Notes under the pieces: generated by a model
Databases searched by the model: none
What the model was told of the DNA's origin: nothing
What the model saw: only the letters and a program-made list of their open reading frames with translations
In this document: in pieces, positions 36,965 to 45,141 of the stretch
Position numbering within the stretch: position 1 is the stretch's first letter
How the letters are laid out: each line of letters begins with the position of its first letter
Assembly: GCA_040218145.1 (NCBI GenBank)
Contig: JAVJQK010000148.1
Span: forward strand, 22,424-86,423
Direction: 5' to 3'
Origin: Sandaracinaceae bacterium
GTDB taxonomy: Bacteria > Myxococcota_A > Polyangia > Polyangiales > Sandaracinaceae
DNA length: 64,000 nt
Position numbers and translations under genes: made by a program

Positions 36965-38181
36965 CGAAGACCTCCGACCTCGCGCGCGAGCGCGATCTGC
37001 GCCAGGCGCGCGGCGAGGGAGAGCGCGACGCGTCGCTCCGCGACCTCGGTGGCCGCGCGGCGCGCGTCGAGCAGCTCCACCACCGACCGCTCGCCGCCCT
37101 GATAGCCGCTGGTCGCGGCGCGCACGAGCAGCTCGACCGGCTCGGCGCTCTCGGACTCGAAGCGGGCGTGCTCCTCGAGCAGGCGCGTGAGCCTCGCGTG
37201 GCTCACGCGGATCCGGGTCTCCACCCGGGCCTCGTAGCGGGCGCGCAGATCCCCCACCGCGGCGCTCGCCTCCGCCGCGCGCCGCTCGCCTTGCCCGTGA
37301 TCGAACAGGGGGATCTCCGCGCTGAGCCCGACCGCGTAGCCGTGCCCGACGAGCGGGCCGTCCTGGCGGTTGTAGCCGCCCTCGACCGAGAACCTCGGGA
37401 CCCAGCTGAAGTCCGCCGCGGCGCGCGCGCGTCGCGCGGCCTCGTCCGCGCGGGCCAGCGCGCTCAGATCGGGTCGGCGCGCCTCGGCCGACGTGACCAG
37501 CGCCGCGATCGGCGGCGGCGAGGGCGGCGTCAGCTCGCCCTCGAGCGCGTCCGGAGGCTCGGCCCCGAAGAGCGCCGCGAGCTGCTGCCGGGCCGCGTCC
37601 GCGTCGATGCGGGCCTGGGCCGCGCGGCTGCCCGCGAGCTGCGCCCCGATCGCGAGCCGCGCCGTCTCGTAGCCCGAGACCTCGCCCGCCGCGCGGCGGC
37701 TCTCCATCACGCGGAGCGCCTCGCGCAGGGCGTCTCGCTGCGCCTCGAGGACCGCCACGCGCCGCTCCGCCGCGAGCGCCCGGTGAAACGCAGCCCGCGC
37801 CGCCGCGACCGCGTCGAGGCGGACGCGCTCGGCCTCGGCCTCGGACAGTCGGGCCTCCACCTCGGCCAGGGCGCGGCGCGTGGCCGGCCGCCCGGACAGG
37901 TCGAGGGGAACGACGAGGCGGATGATGTCCTGGGCCTGTGCGTTCGGCGCGAAGGCCTCCTGGCGCTCCCACTCGACCGACGGATTCGGCAGCAGCCCGG
38001 CCCCCTGCGCTTCGCCCTCGGCGAGCCGCGCGCGGGCGTCCGCGGCGAGCACCTCGACCGCCTGCGCGCGGGCGCGCGCGGTCACGTCGTCTTCCGTCCA
38101 TCGCTCCTGCGCCGCGGCGGGCGCGACGCTGAGCAGCGTCAGGCAGAAGATGGTCCGATTCGCTATCGGAGTTTTTCGCAT
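36961..38181 (-). CDS. TolC-family outer-membrane efflux protein (CusC/CzcC type)
   Basis: A 406-residue channel subunit: signal peptide MRKTPIANRTIFCLTLLSVA with cleavage after APAAA, then two coiled-coil repeat halves rich in Ala, Arg and Glu. GAGLLPNPSVEWERQEAF and LVVPLDLSGRPATRR mark the first half, ARRPDLSALARADEAARRAR and LSAEIPLFDHGQGERRAAEA the second. This is the standard outer-membrane factor layout, forming the exit duct of the tripartite pump. No N-terminal lipobox is seen, unlike CusC. The start lies 33 bp after the M56 gene and its stop overlaps the adaptor start (ATGA), so pump stoichiometry is translationally coupled. Confidence 0.9.
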   Translation of the reverse strand: MRKTPIANRTIFCLTLLSVAPAAAQERWTEDDVTARARAQAVEVLAADARARLAEGEAQGAGLLPNPSVEWERQEAFAPNAQAQDIIRLVVPLDLSGRPATRRALAEVEARLSEAEAERVRLDAVAAARAAFHRALAAERRVAVLEAQRDALREALRVMESRRAAGEVSGYETARLAIGAQLAGSRAAQARIDADAARQQLAALFGAEPPDALEGELTPPSPPPIAALVTSAEARRPDLSALARADEAARRARAAADFSWVPRFSVEGGYNRQDGPLVGHGYAVGLSAEIPLFDHGQGERRAAEASAAVGDLRARYEARVETRIRVSHARLTRLLEEHARFESESAEPVELLVRAATSGYQGGERSVVELLDARRAATEVAERRVALSLAARLAQIALAREVGGLR

Positions 38182-38214
38182 GATGATGTCGGCGCGTTCC
38201 AGCTGGGAGCGGGG

Positions 38215-39162
38215 TCAGGCCCCGAGGAGGTGAACCGAGACCTCCACCGCGTGGTGGATGGAGGTGGTGAGCGCGCCCATCGCGGCGGTGGTGACGAGGG
38301 TCAGGCCGGTGACCTGGCCGCGGGTGGGGCCGGCGACGTAGCGCGGCGCGTCGAGCAGCACGCGCACGCGGTGATCGAGGTCGCCCTCGTCGAAGCCCAC
38401 CCCCATCATTGGCGGCCTCGCGGGCGAGCGCTGAGACGCGCGCGCCCAGGCGACGATCTGTCGCGCGACCTCCACCCGGTCTCCCAGCGCGAGGGCGGCC
38501 GCGTCGTCCGCGGCCAGCTCCTGCGACGCGACCAGCCGGCGGTCGAGACGCGCGCCGATCCAGGGCGCGTGCAGCGCGTCTCCGAGGCGGGTCAGCAGGC
38601 GCATGAGCGGGTCGCGGTGCGCGGCGTGGTCGCGCTCGTGCGCCATGACGGCGCCCCACTCGGGGAGCGCGGCGGTGGCCTCCGAGACGAACACCTGCGG
38701 GCGGAAGAACCCGGCCGTGAACGCGAGCGGCGCGTCGACGGGCAGGATGACCGCGTCGCCGACGCGTCGACCGCCGCCGAGCCGGCGCACGAGGCGCCCC
38801 GCGCGCACGCCGCGGAGCAGCTCGGGGGTGACCCGCCAGAGCGCGCGCAGACAGAAGAGCCCGGCGAAGACGCTGAGCGCGAGCGGCGGCGCGGGGACGC
38901 CGCAGAGCAAGCAAAGGTGCAGGTGCCCGGCGTCGATCAGGCAGTGGTCGGGCAGCCCGAGCCAGGGATGCGGCACGAAGACGGCGAGGGCGACCAGCAG
39001 TCCTCCGAGCGCGGGGAGCAGGGCGGCGATGGTCAGCACCCGGGCCCGCGGCCGGGGGTGCAGCCGGCCGAGCGGCGCGAGCGCGACGGGCACGCCGACC
39101 GCCAGCGAGAGCAGCACGCAGCTGACGCCGAAGACGCCGACCACCCAGACGAGCTCCGCCAT
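38215..39162 (-). CDS. M56-family (BlaR1/MecR1-like) membrane metallopeptidase
   Basis: A 315-residue membrane protein with N-terminal helices (LVWVVGVFGVSCVLLSLAVG and VLTIAALLPALGGLLVALAV), a third near residue 95, and a final helix near 285-305. The cytoplasmic loop carries the zinc motif HERDH in MAHERDHAAHRD near residue 175, and a third-ligand region ELAADDAAALALGD; PLAFTAGFFRPQVFVSEA before it is the usual M56 motif. It lacks the C-terminal penicillin-binding sensor domain of BlaR1 and ends soon after the last helix. The ATG overlaps the BlaI-type stop (TGATG), and the frame extends upstream only into that gene. Likely role: cleave or inactivate the neighbouring repressor when metal or envelope stress is sensed; this is inference from BlaR1-BlaI. 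Confidence 0.88.
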   Translation of the reverse strand: MAELVWVVGVFGVSCVLLSLAVGVPVALAPLGRLHPRPRARVLTIAALLPALGGLLVALAVFVPHPWLGLPDHCLIDAGHLHLCLLCGVPAPPLALSVFAGLFCLRALWRVTPELLRGVRAGRLVRRLGGGRRVGDAVILPVDAPLAFTAGFFRPQVFVSEATAALPEWGAVMAHERDHAAHRDPLMRLLTRLGDALHAPWIGARLDRRLVASQELAADDAAALALGDRVEVARQIVAWARASQRSPARPPMMGVGFDEGDLDHRVRVLLDAPRYVAGPTRGQVTGLTLVTTAAMGALTTSIHHAVEVSVHLLGA

Positions 39163-39548
39163 CAGTCGCCCTTCCGCTGCTTCAGGGCCTCTTCGAGCCG
39201 GTCGAGGGTGGACGCGTCCGCTTCGGCCACCGCGTCGAGGAACGCCGCGAGCAGCCCCGTGTTCGCGAGCGCCGACGCGCCGCCCGCCGCCTCGACCATG
39301 CGCCGCGCGTGAAAGCTCTCGCGGTCGATGGACGCGCGGTAGCGGAACGCGTGGCTGACCTTCCACCGCTCGACGAGCCCCTTGCGGTGCAGCCGCTCGA
39401 GGGCCGAGCCGACGGTGTTGAGGGTGATGTCGCGCGGCTTGCCGACCCGGGCGTGGGTCGACGCCACGTCGGACTCTTGCTCGGTCCAGAGATGCTCCAG
39501 CACCGCCAGCTCGAGCTCCCCCAGCACCGGAAGGGCCTCGTCCGTCAT
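39162..39548 (-). CDS. BlaI/MecI/CopY-family transcriptional repressor
   Basis: A 128-residue winged-helix repressor from the ATG at 39548; a TTG at 39569 is unlikely because it lies inside the palindrome. The N-terminal winged helix (LPVLGELELAVLEHLWTEQE and LNTVGSALERLHRKGLVERW) matches BlaI/CopY, followed by FRYRASIDRESFHARRM and a C-terminal dimerisation helix. In the family, proteolysis (BlaI/MecI) or metal binding (CopY) releases DNA. No CopY-type CxCx4CxC metal site is present, which favours the proteolytic route by the adjacent M56 peptidase. It is the first gene of the operon, 17 bp after a 31-bp palindrome. Confidence 0.9.
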   Translation of the reverse strand: MTDEALPVLGELELAVLEHLWTEQESDVASTHARVGKPRDITLNTVGSALERLHRKGLVERWKVSHAFRYRASIDRESFHARRMVEAAGGASALANTGLLAAFLDAVAEADASTLDRLEEALKQRKGD

Positions 39549-39564
39549 GCCCGGGATCCTGCGC

Positions 39565-39595
39565 CCCAATCTCCGATTGTCAATCGGAGATTGGG
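39565..39595. promoter_or_regulatory. 31-bp perfect palindrome, candidate operator of the metal-efflux operon
   Basis: Two 15-bp arms (CCCAATCTCCGATTG and its reverse complement) flank a single T. It begins two bases after the uvrC stop and ends 17 bp before the repressor ATG. It could be the autoregulatory operator of the BlaI-type protein, a terminator for uvrC, or both. It differs from the classic TACA/TGTA BlaI box. Confidence 0.6.
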
Positions 39596-39596
39596 C

Positions 39597-41507
39597 TCAG
39601 GGCTCCTCGAAGGCGTTCTCGAGCGCCGCTCGCTCCGCGTCTGCCGCATCCGCGGGCACGTCGGGGGCGGCGGCCGCGCCGTGGAACGTGCGATGGATGG
39701 CCTCGGCCTGGCGCTTGTTCGCGCCCGCCTCCTGGAGCGCCTCGAGGTCGGCCTGCGTGACCGCCTTCAGCGAGCCGAGCCTCTTGAGCAGCGCGGCGCG
39801 CGTCTTCGGGCCTACGCCCGGGATGTCGTCCAGGCCGCTCTTGAGGCGTCGTCGTTTGCCCAGCTTCAGCCGCAGCTGGTTGCTCCGCCGGTGGGCCTCG
39901 TCGCGCGCGAGGGTCAGCAGGTGGCGCGGCGCGCTCCGCTCGGGGAGCACGATGGCGTTCTTCTGGCCGGGCAAGAACACCCGCTCGACCACCTTCGTCT
40001 CGCCGCCCGCGCTCCGCTCCTTGGCGAGGCCCGCCAGGTTCAGGCCCTCGATGCCCAGGTCGCGCGCGGCCGCGATCGCCACGTTGAGCTGGCCCTTGCC
40101 GCCGTCGACGACGAAGAGATCCGGCAGCTCCCAGCCTTCTTCTTCGTCCCGGCCACGCCGGAAGCGTCGCGACAAGACCTCGTACATCGCGCCGTAGTCG
40201 TCGCCCCCGCTCGCCTTCTTCACGCGGAAGGAGCGGTAGCGGCTCTTGTCGAGCTCTCCGTCCGTGATCGCCGTGATCGCGGCCACGGTGTCTGCGCCGC
40301 CGAGGTGTGAGACGTCCACGCACTCGATGTGGCGCGGCAGGATCGGCAGGCGGAGCTTCTTCTGGAGCTGCTGGAGCCGCTCCTCCAGGTTCTCCTTCGC
40401 GCGCGCCTTCTCGCGGTAGGCGTGCTCGGCGTTCTCCTTGGCCATCTCGAGGAGGCGCACGCGCGGCCCGCGCTGCGGCACGAGCACCTTCATCTTCTTG
40501 CCGCGCTCCTCGCCGAGCCAGGCCTCCATGCCCTCGGCCGCCTCGACCTCGAGCGGCAGCAGCAGCTCGTCCGGGATGGTCCCGCCCAGCCGGTAGTACT
40601 CGCTGACGAAGCTCGCCACGAGCTCGTCGTCGGGCAGGGTCACGCCCTTCAGATCGAAGGTGCGCACCTGCTTGAGGTGGCCGTCTCGGACCTCGAGCAG
40701 CGCCACCTCCACCTGGTCGCCCGCGCGCACGAAGCCGATCACGTCCTGGTCGACGGCCTTCACGGTCGCGATGCGCTGGGTCGTCCGCACCCGCTCGACC
40801 GCGCGCAGCTGGTCCCGATAGACCGCCGCCTGCTCGTAGTCCTGCGCGTCCGCCGCGTCGCGCATGCGCCGCTCGAGGTCGTCGACGAGCTGGTCGTGCT
40901 TGCCCTCGAGGAAGAGCCCGGCGAGGTCCACCTGCGCGCCGTACGCGTCGCGGTCCACCTCCAGCACGCAGGGCGCGGGGCAGCGCTTGATCTGGTACTG
41001 CAGACACGGCCGCACCCGCGCCCGAAAGTCGGTGTCGCGGCAGGTGCGCAGCTTGAAGAAGCGGTTGATCTGCCGGAGCGTCTGCCGCGCGCTGGTCGCG
41101 GAGTCGTAGGGGCCGTAGTAGCGGGCGCCGTCGGGCTTCGGCCGCCGCACGACGCTCAGCCGCGGCCAGGTGTCCTCGGGCTGGATGCGGATGGAGAGGA
41201 AGTCCTTGTCGTCGCGGAGCTTGACGTTGTAGCGGGGCTGGTGCTGCTTGATGAGCTCGTTCTCGAGCAGCGCCGCCTCCTTCTCGTTGCCGACCACGAA
41301 CGTCTCGAGATCGCCGAGCTCGCGCTCGAGGTAGCTGATGAAGAAGCGGTCGTCGCTGTTGCCGGCCTGGAAGTAGCTGCGCACCCGGCTGCGGAGGCTC
41401 CCGGCCTTGCCGACGTAGAGCACCCCGCCCGCGCGGTCCTTGAACAGGTAGACGCCTGGGCTCGCGGGGAGCGCGTCGAGCTTCTGCTGTACGTGCTCGG
41501 GCAGCAT
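39597..41507 (-). CDS. uvrC: Excinuclease ABC subunit C
   Basis: A 636-residue nucleotide-excision-repair nuclease that makes both incisions in the UvrABC complex. Domains: N-terminal GIY-YIG nuclease (ASPGVYLFKDRAGGVLYVGK, residues ~15-95); UvrB-interacting UVR helices (LERRMRDAADAQDYEQAAVY, ~205-230); the RNase H-like C-terminal nuclease from ~390 (HIECVDVSHLGGADTVAAIT, YGAMYEVLSRRFRR); and a tandem helix-hairpin-helix near 555-610 (LDDIPGVGPKTRAALLKRLG). Full length, and the ATG at 41507 matches family N-termini. It ends with DVPADAADAERAALENAFEE. The downstream palindrome may terminate it. The sigma-factor gene ends 86 bp upstream on the same strand. Confidence 0.97.
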   Translation of the reverse strand: MLPEHVQQKLDALPASPGVYLFKDRAGGVLYVGKAGSLRSRVRSYFQAGNSDDRFFISYLERELGDLETFVVGNEKEAALLENELIKQHQPRYNVKLRDDKDFLSIRIQPEDTWPRLSVVRRPKPDGARYYGPYDSATSARQTLRQINRFFKLRTCRDTDFRARVRPCLQYQIKRCPAPCVLEVDRDAYGAQVDLAGLFLEGKHDQLVDDLERRMRDAADAQDYEQAAVYRDQLRAVERVRTTQRIATVKAVDQDVIGFVRAGDQVEVALLEVRDGHLKQVRTFDLKGVTLPDDELVASFVSEYYRLGGTIPDELLLPLEVEAAEGMEAWLGEERGKKMKVLVPQRGPRVRLLEMAKENAEHAYREKARAKENLEERLQQLQKKLRLPILPRHIECVDVSHLGGADTVAAITAITDGELDKSRYRSFRVKKASGGDDYGAMYEVLSRRFRRGRDEEEGWELPDLFVVDGGKGQLNVAIAAARDLGIEGLNLAGLAKERSAGGETKVVERVFLPGQKNAIVLPERSAPRHLLTLARDEAHRRSNQLRLKLGKRRRLKSGLDDIPGVGPKTRAALLKRLGSLKAVTQADLEALQEAGANKRQAEAIHRTFHGAAAAPDVPADAADAERAALENAFEEP

Positions 41508-41593
41508 GGTCGGCGAAGGGTAGCTCGACGGAACGCGAACGCCCCCGACCGGGAGGGTCGAGGGCGCGGAAGGGATTCGAGTGCGTCAGCGGT

Positions 41594-42256
41594 TCAGGCG
41601 GCCTCGGCGAGGCGGCTGTTGAGGTGCTCCACGGCGCGCTTCTGCAGCTGGCAGACGCGCGACTCGCTGATGCCCATGCGGCGGCCGATCTCCTTGAGCG
41701 GGAGACCCTGGAACAGGCCCAGCTCGAGCGCCTGGCGCTGGCGCTTCGGCAGGATGCCGAGAGCCTGGAGCAGCTGCTCGCGCTGGTGGTTGGCGTGCGC
41801 CTGCTCGTCGGCCAGCATCGTGTGGTCGTCGATCAGGCGAGCGGACAGCGGCTCCTCGTAGGTGGCGGCGGCGTCCATCGACACCAGGCGCCGCGCGGCG
41901 ATCGCCCGGCCCTTCCGCTCCTCGTCGCCGGTCGTCTTGCCGGCCGCGTGCTTGACCACGAGCCGCATCTCGTCCCGGCTGCGGGGGTCGAGGCGGCGGA
42001 TCGCGTCGATCATGCGCTGGCGGATGCGGGTCCGGACCCACGTCTGCTCCTGGATGCCGTAGCCCTGGTAGCTGGAGAGCGCCTCGAGCACCGCGACGCG
42101 GCCCTCCGCGTGGAGGTCCTCCTCGTCGAGCGCCCGGCCGGCCGAGGCCAGCGGGCGGAGTCGACGCGCCATGGCGCGGACGAGCCCTTCGTACTTCTCG
42201 AGCGCCTCGCGGGCGTCGTCGTTCTTCCAGGAAACCTTCTTCTCTCGCTTGGCCAT
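41594..42256 (-). CDS. FliA/WhiG-type sigma-70 family RNA polymerase sigma factor
   Basis: A 220-residue sigma factor from the ATG at 42256, chosen over an in-frame TTG at 42268 because GGAGG sits five bases before the ATG. Region 2 (ALEKYEGLVRAMARRLRPLA, GYGIQEQTWVRTRIRQRMID), a region 3-like part, and region 4 with its helix-turn-helix (LPLKEIGRRMGISESRVCQL) are visible. Size and region 3-4 spacing are those of FliA/WhiG-type factors, but no flagellar or sporulation genes are near. A sigma-54-like element lies about 37 bp upstream and an NtrC-type activator gene precedes it, suggesting a sigma cascade. Its regulon is unknown. Confidence 0.88.
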   Translation of the reverse strand: MAKREKKVSWKNDDAREALEKYEGLVRAMARRLRPLASAGRALDEEDLHAEGRVAVLEALSSYQGYGIQEQTWVRTRIRQRMIDAIRRLDPRSRDEMRLVVKHAAGKTTGDEERKGRAIAARRLVSMDAAATYEEPLSARLIDDHTMLADEQAHANHQREQLLQALGILPKRQRQALELGLFQGLPLKEIGRRMGISESRVCQLQKRAVEHLNSRLAEAA

Positions 42257-42562
42257 GATGTCCTCCAAAATCCCTTCGCAGTTCCTCCCTTCTTCAATGG
42301 TCGTGCCAGCGATGCGCAGGAGGGGGACAGTCAGAAAAATGACACCTGATCTCGCGTGTTTGAGCGCCTACGGCCGGTTCGGGACTCCTTTGAACCCCCG
42401 AGCGGTTGTGTTCGATGATGTGCGGTATCGATCTAGATCGCTTGGACATAGGCGCACGAGACCGCACACTTGAGAACGTTCTGGCCCGTTCCGAACCGAG
42501 AACGACATGATCGTTCGTCTCGTGTCGAGGCAGGGGGTCAAGCCCCGGCGAGGCGGTCCGTT
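42257..42562. other. Intergenic region between the NtrC-type activator and the sigma-factor gene
   Basis: No gene is seen. It contains the sigma-54-like element (42293-42309), a perfect 12-bp palindrome CGATCTAGATCG at 42429-42440, a 10-bp palindrome AGAACGTTCT near 42474-42483, and a partial inverted repeat around GAGAACGACATGATCGTTCG. Base composition is less GC-rich than the flanking genes, as expected for regulatory DNA. Confidence 0.6.
42293..42309 (-). promoter_or_regulatory. Sigma-54-like promoter element upstream of the sigma-factor gene
   Basis: On the minus strand, CTGGCACGACCATTGAA matches the sigma-54 consensus TGGCACG-N4-TTGCW with exact spacing. Its only deviation is GA in place of the usually invariant GC at -12. 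It would start transcription about 26 nt before the sigma-factor ATG. Confidence 0.4.
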
Positions 42563-44095
42563 CTACCTCAGGCCGTACTTGGTCAGCCGGCGCAGCACCT
42601 GGTACCGCGAGAGGCCGAGCTGCCTCGCCGCCGCCGAGACGTTGCCGCCCGTGGCTTCGAGCGCATCGAGCAGCCGCTGCCGTTCCTGGGTCGCGTGCGC
42701 CTCCCGGATCGACTCGAGGTCCTGGGGCGCGGTGCGCGGGCGCGCCGGCTGATCCCCGGAGGCGTACGGGGCGGCGTGGGACGGCGGCGCGCTCGGGGCC
42801 GCGCCCTGCCCGACGATCTGCCCCAGCGGCGGCTGCGAGCTCGGCCCGAGCCCCAGGCTGGGTCCAGGCGGCGCGCTCTCGTGCGGTGGCGCGCCCGCGT
42901 AGACGGCGCGGGGAGGCTCCCACCCCGCCGCCACCTTGGTCAGGACGGGGAAGGCCTCGAGGGTGATGGTGTCGCCGGGGCTCAGCAGCACCGCCTGCTC
43001 CACCATGTTGCGGAGCTCCCGCACGTTGCCCGGGAACGGGTAGCGGGACATCGCCTCGAGGACCTCGGCGTCGAAGCTGGGCTCGTCGCGGCCCAGCGTG
43101 CGCGCCCGCTCCTGCGCGAAGTGGGTCGCGAGCAGGAAGATGTCGTCCCCTCGCTCCCGCAGCGGAGGCACCTCCACCACGAAGACCTCGAGCCGGTAGC
43201 GCAGGTCGGCCCGGAAGCGCCCCTCGGCCACCGCGCGGGACAGGTCGCGGTTGGTCGCGGCGATGATGCGCGCGACGAGCTTCCGCGGCTTGGTGCTGCC
43301 CACCCGGGTGAACTCCCGCTCCTCGAGCAGGCGGAGCAGCTTGGCCTGCATCGGCAGCTCCAGCTCGCCGATCTCGTCCAGGAACAGCGTCCCCTGGCCG
43401 GCGGCCTCGACCCGGCCCGTCTTGCTGTGGGTGGCGCCGCTGAACGCGCCCTTCTCGTGGCCGAACAGCTCGCTCTCCACGAGGGTGGCGGGGATGGTCG
43501 TGCAGTCCACCGCGACGAACGGCTCGTAGGCGCGGCCGCTCTTGGCGTGCACGAGCCGCGCGATCACGCCCTTGCCCGTGCCGGTCTCGCCGACGATGAA
43601 GGCGGTGGTGTCGTCCGACTTGGCCAGCGCGTCGAGCCGACTCCGCAGCCGCCGCATCGTGGCGCTCTCGCCGAGCATGCCGCCGTCGCCGCCGCTCGTG
43701 GCGCCCGCCTCGACCACGCGCCGGCGGAGGTGCGCGACGTCCACCGCGCGCTCGATCCGCATGGTCCACTCGGCCGGCTCGAGGTCCTTGGCCACGTAGT
43801 CGAAGGCCCCGCGTCGGATCGCGTCCACCGCGAGGCTCAGGTCCGGGTACGCGGTGTTCAGCAGGAAGACCGCGCCGGTCGCCTTCGGGCGCAGCTCCTC
43901 GAGCAGCTCCAGCCCGTTGGCGTCCGGGAGCTGGTAGTCGAGGATCACCACCTCGGGCGAGGCGGCGTCGAAGCGCTCCCTCGCCTCCTGCGCGGTGCCC
44001 ACCGTCGTCACATCGTGGCCGCCACGCTCCAGCGTGCGGCGCAGGGTGCGCGCGTACACGGGATCGTCGTCGACCACGAGGAAGCGCGCGGTCAT
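42563..44095 (-). CDS. NtrC-family sigma-54-dependent response regulator
   Basis: A 510-residue activator from the ATG at 44095, which overlaps the fau stop (ATGA). Receiver domain: acidic pair in FLVVDDDPVY and phospho-acceptor Asp near 52 (VVILDYQLPDANG). AAA+ domain: Walker A GETGTGKG near 166, the sigma-54 contact loop GAFSGA near 215 (a variant of GAFTGA), Walker B DEIGEL and the arginine-finger region ADLRYRLEVFVVEVPPLRER. A Pro/Ala-rich linker of about 75 residues precedes a Fis-type helix-turn-helix (ALEATGGNVSAAARQLGLSR). It activates sigma-54 promoters on phosphorylation. The partner kinase is not adjacent; the orphan histidine kinase at 21285-22670 is one candidate. Confidence 0.94.
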   Translation of the reverse strand: MTARFLVVDDDPVYARTLRRTLERGGHDVTTVGTAQEARERFDAASPEVVILDYQLPDANGLELLEELRPKATGAVFLLNTAYPDLSLAVDAIRRGAFDYVAKDLEPAEWTMRIERAVDVAHLRRRVVEAGATSGGDGGMLGESATMRRLRSRLDALAKSDDTTAFIVGETGTGKGVIARLVHAKSGRAYEPFVAVDCTTIPATLVESELFGHEKGAFSGATHSKTGRVEAAGQGTLFLDEIGELELPMQAKLLRLLEEREFTRVGSTKPRKLVARIIAATNRDLSRAVAEGRFRADLRYRLEVFVVEVPPLRERGDDIFLLATHFAQERARTLGRDEPSFDAEVLEAMSRYPFPGNVRELRNMVEQAVLLSPGDTITLEAFPVLTKVAAGWEPPRAVYAGAPPHESAPPGPSLGLGPSSQPPLGQIVGQGAAPSAPPSHAAPYASGDQPARPRTAPQDLESIREAHATQERQRLLDALEATGGNVSAAARQLGLSRYQVLRRLTKYGLR

Positions 44096-44703
44096 TCGAC
44101 CCGGAGCACCTTCTCGTCGGTCACGATCGCGTGCACGGGGGCATCGGTCTCCACGTTCGGGACCTCCGCGATCTGCTCGAAGTCGAACGCGACCGCCACG
44201 CGGAAGGCGTTCGTCAGCCGCGGCAGCAGGCGATCGTAGAACCCCTTGCCGAACCCGATGCGGTGCCCGCGCGCGTCCACCGCCAGCGCGGGCACGAGCA
44301 CGAGGTCGATCGCGTCGTCGGCGACGAGCGGGCTCTCCCGCGGCGGCTGCAGGAACATCATGCCGCTCTCCTCCAGCGGCGTGTCGCGGGTCCATTCGCA
44401 CAGCTCGAGCGCGCCCGGGTCGGACCGCGAGAGCCGCGTCGTCGCGATTTGCTTGCCCGCCGTCCACGCCGCCTCGACGGCGACCCGGGTCTGGACCTCG
44501 CGGGGCATCGAGACGAAGGCGAGCACCGTCCCGGCGCGCTCCCACTCCGGCAACGCCATGATCCGCTCGCAGATCGCCCGTGAGCGCTTCTCGTTCGCCT
44601 CCCGGGGGAGGGCGCGCCGCGTCGCGAGCCGCCGCGTACGGATCTCCGCCTTCACCTGCGCGCGGATCCAGCTCTCGTCGGGCTCCTCCATGCGGGGGAG
44701 CAT
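44092..44703 (-). CDS. fau: 5-formyltetrahydrofolate cyclo-ligase
   Basis: A 203-residue enzyme that converts 5-formyl-THF to 5,10-methenyl-THF with ATP, recycling folate in the cytoplasm. The N-terminal KAEIRTRRLATRRALP, the VLAFVSMPREVQT beta-strand region, the substrate loop DLVLVPALAVDARGHRIGFG and the KGFYDRLLPRL nucleotide motif are all present, followed by VAVAFDFEQIAEVP. Two close ATGs (44703 and 44691) are possible. It lies 13 bp after zapA and overlaps the NtrC-type gene. The zapA-fau order recalls Gammaproteobacteria, where 6S RNA separates the two, but the gap here is too short for 6S RNA. Confidence 0.92.
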   Translation of the reverse strand: MLPRMEEPDESWIRAQVKAEIRTRRLATRRALPREANEKRSRAICERIMALPEWERAGTVLAFVSMPREVQTRVAVEAAWTAGKQIATTRLSRSDPGALELCEWTRDTPLEESGMMFLQPPRESPLVADDAIDLVLVPALAVDARGHRIGFGKGFYDRLLPRLTNAFRVAVAFDFEQIAEVPNVETDAPVHAIVTDEKVLRVE

Positions 44704-44716
44704 AACGCGCCCGATC

Positions 44717-45016
44717 TCAGGATCCCGTGCTCAAACGGTCGTCGATCCGCGCGATCGCCTGCTCGACGGCGCTGCGCGTGACCTGCTCGACCTCGCGTCG
44801 TCGCAGCTCCGCGCTCCGCAGATCGTCGGCCAGGCCGAGCGCCACCACGGCGAGCAGCTGCGCGGGCGTGGCCGTGCGCGCAGCCTTCGGCCCGAGGGCG
44901 TCGATGCGTTCGTTGATCATCTCGGCGAGCGCGAGGAGGTGCTCCTCCTCCGCGTCGGAGGTCATCCGGTACTTCGCGCCGGCGATCTCGAGGGTGACGG
45001 TACGTTTCTCGGGCAC
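44717..45016 (-). CDS. zapA: Cell division protein ZapA
   Basis: A 99-residue protein from a GTG at 45016 (VPEKRTVTLEIAGAKYRMTS). The N-terminal beta-strand/loop, the EEEHLLALAEMINERIDALG helix and the long C-terminal coiled coil match ZapA, which bundles FtsZ protofilaments at the Z-ring. The open frame continues upstream, but nothing before the GTG resembles the family. It heads a likely zapA-fau-ntrC-type transcript. The divergent zinc-ribbon/TPR gene begins 125 bp away, and the shared region has no clear promoter. Confidence 0.88.
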   Translation of the reverse strand: MPEKRTVTLEIAGAKYRMTSDAEEEHLLALAEMINERIDALGPKAARTATPAQLLAVVALGLADDLRSAELRRREVEQVTRSAVEQAIARIDDRLSTGS

Positions 45017-45141
45017 GGAACGTCGCCGACGGTAATCGTGTCGATCGCGACGCGTCAAGCGGTCCCACGTGTTACGCTTCGTCCTCCGAAGGGCAGCGGT
45101 CCAGGGAGGCCGTCGCCGGCTCGAGAACGACCGACTCACGC

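Noticed and set aside
44704..44716. 6S RNA between zapA and fau, as in Gammaproteobacteria
   Set aside because: The gap is only 13 bp, far too short for 6S RNA.
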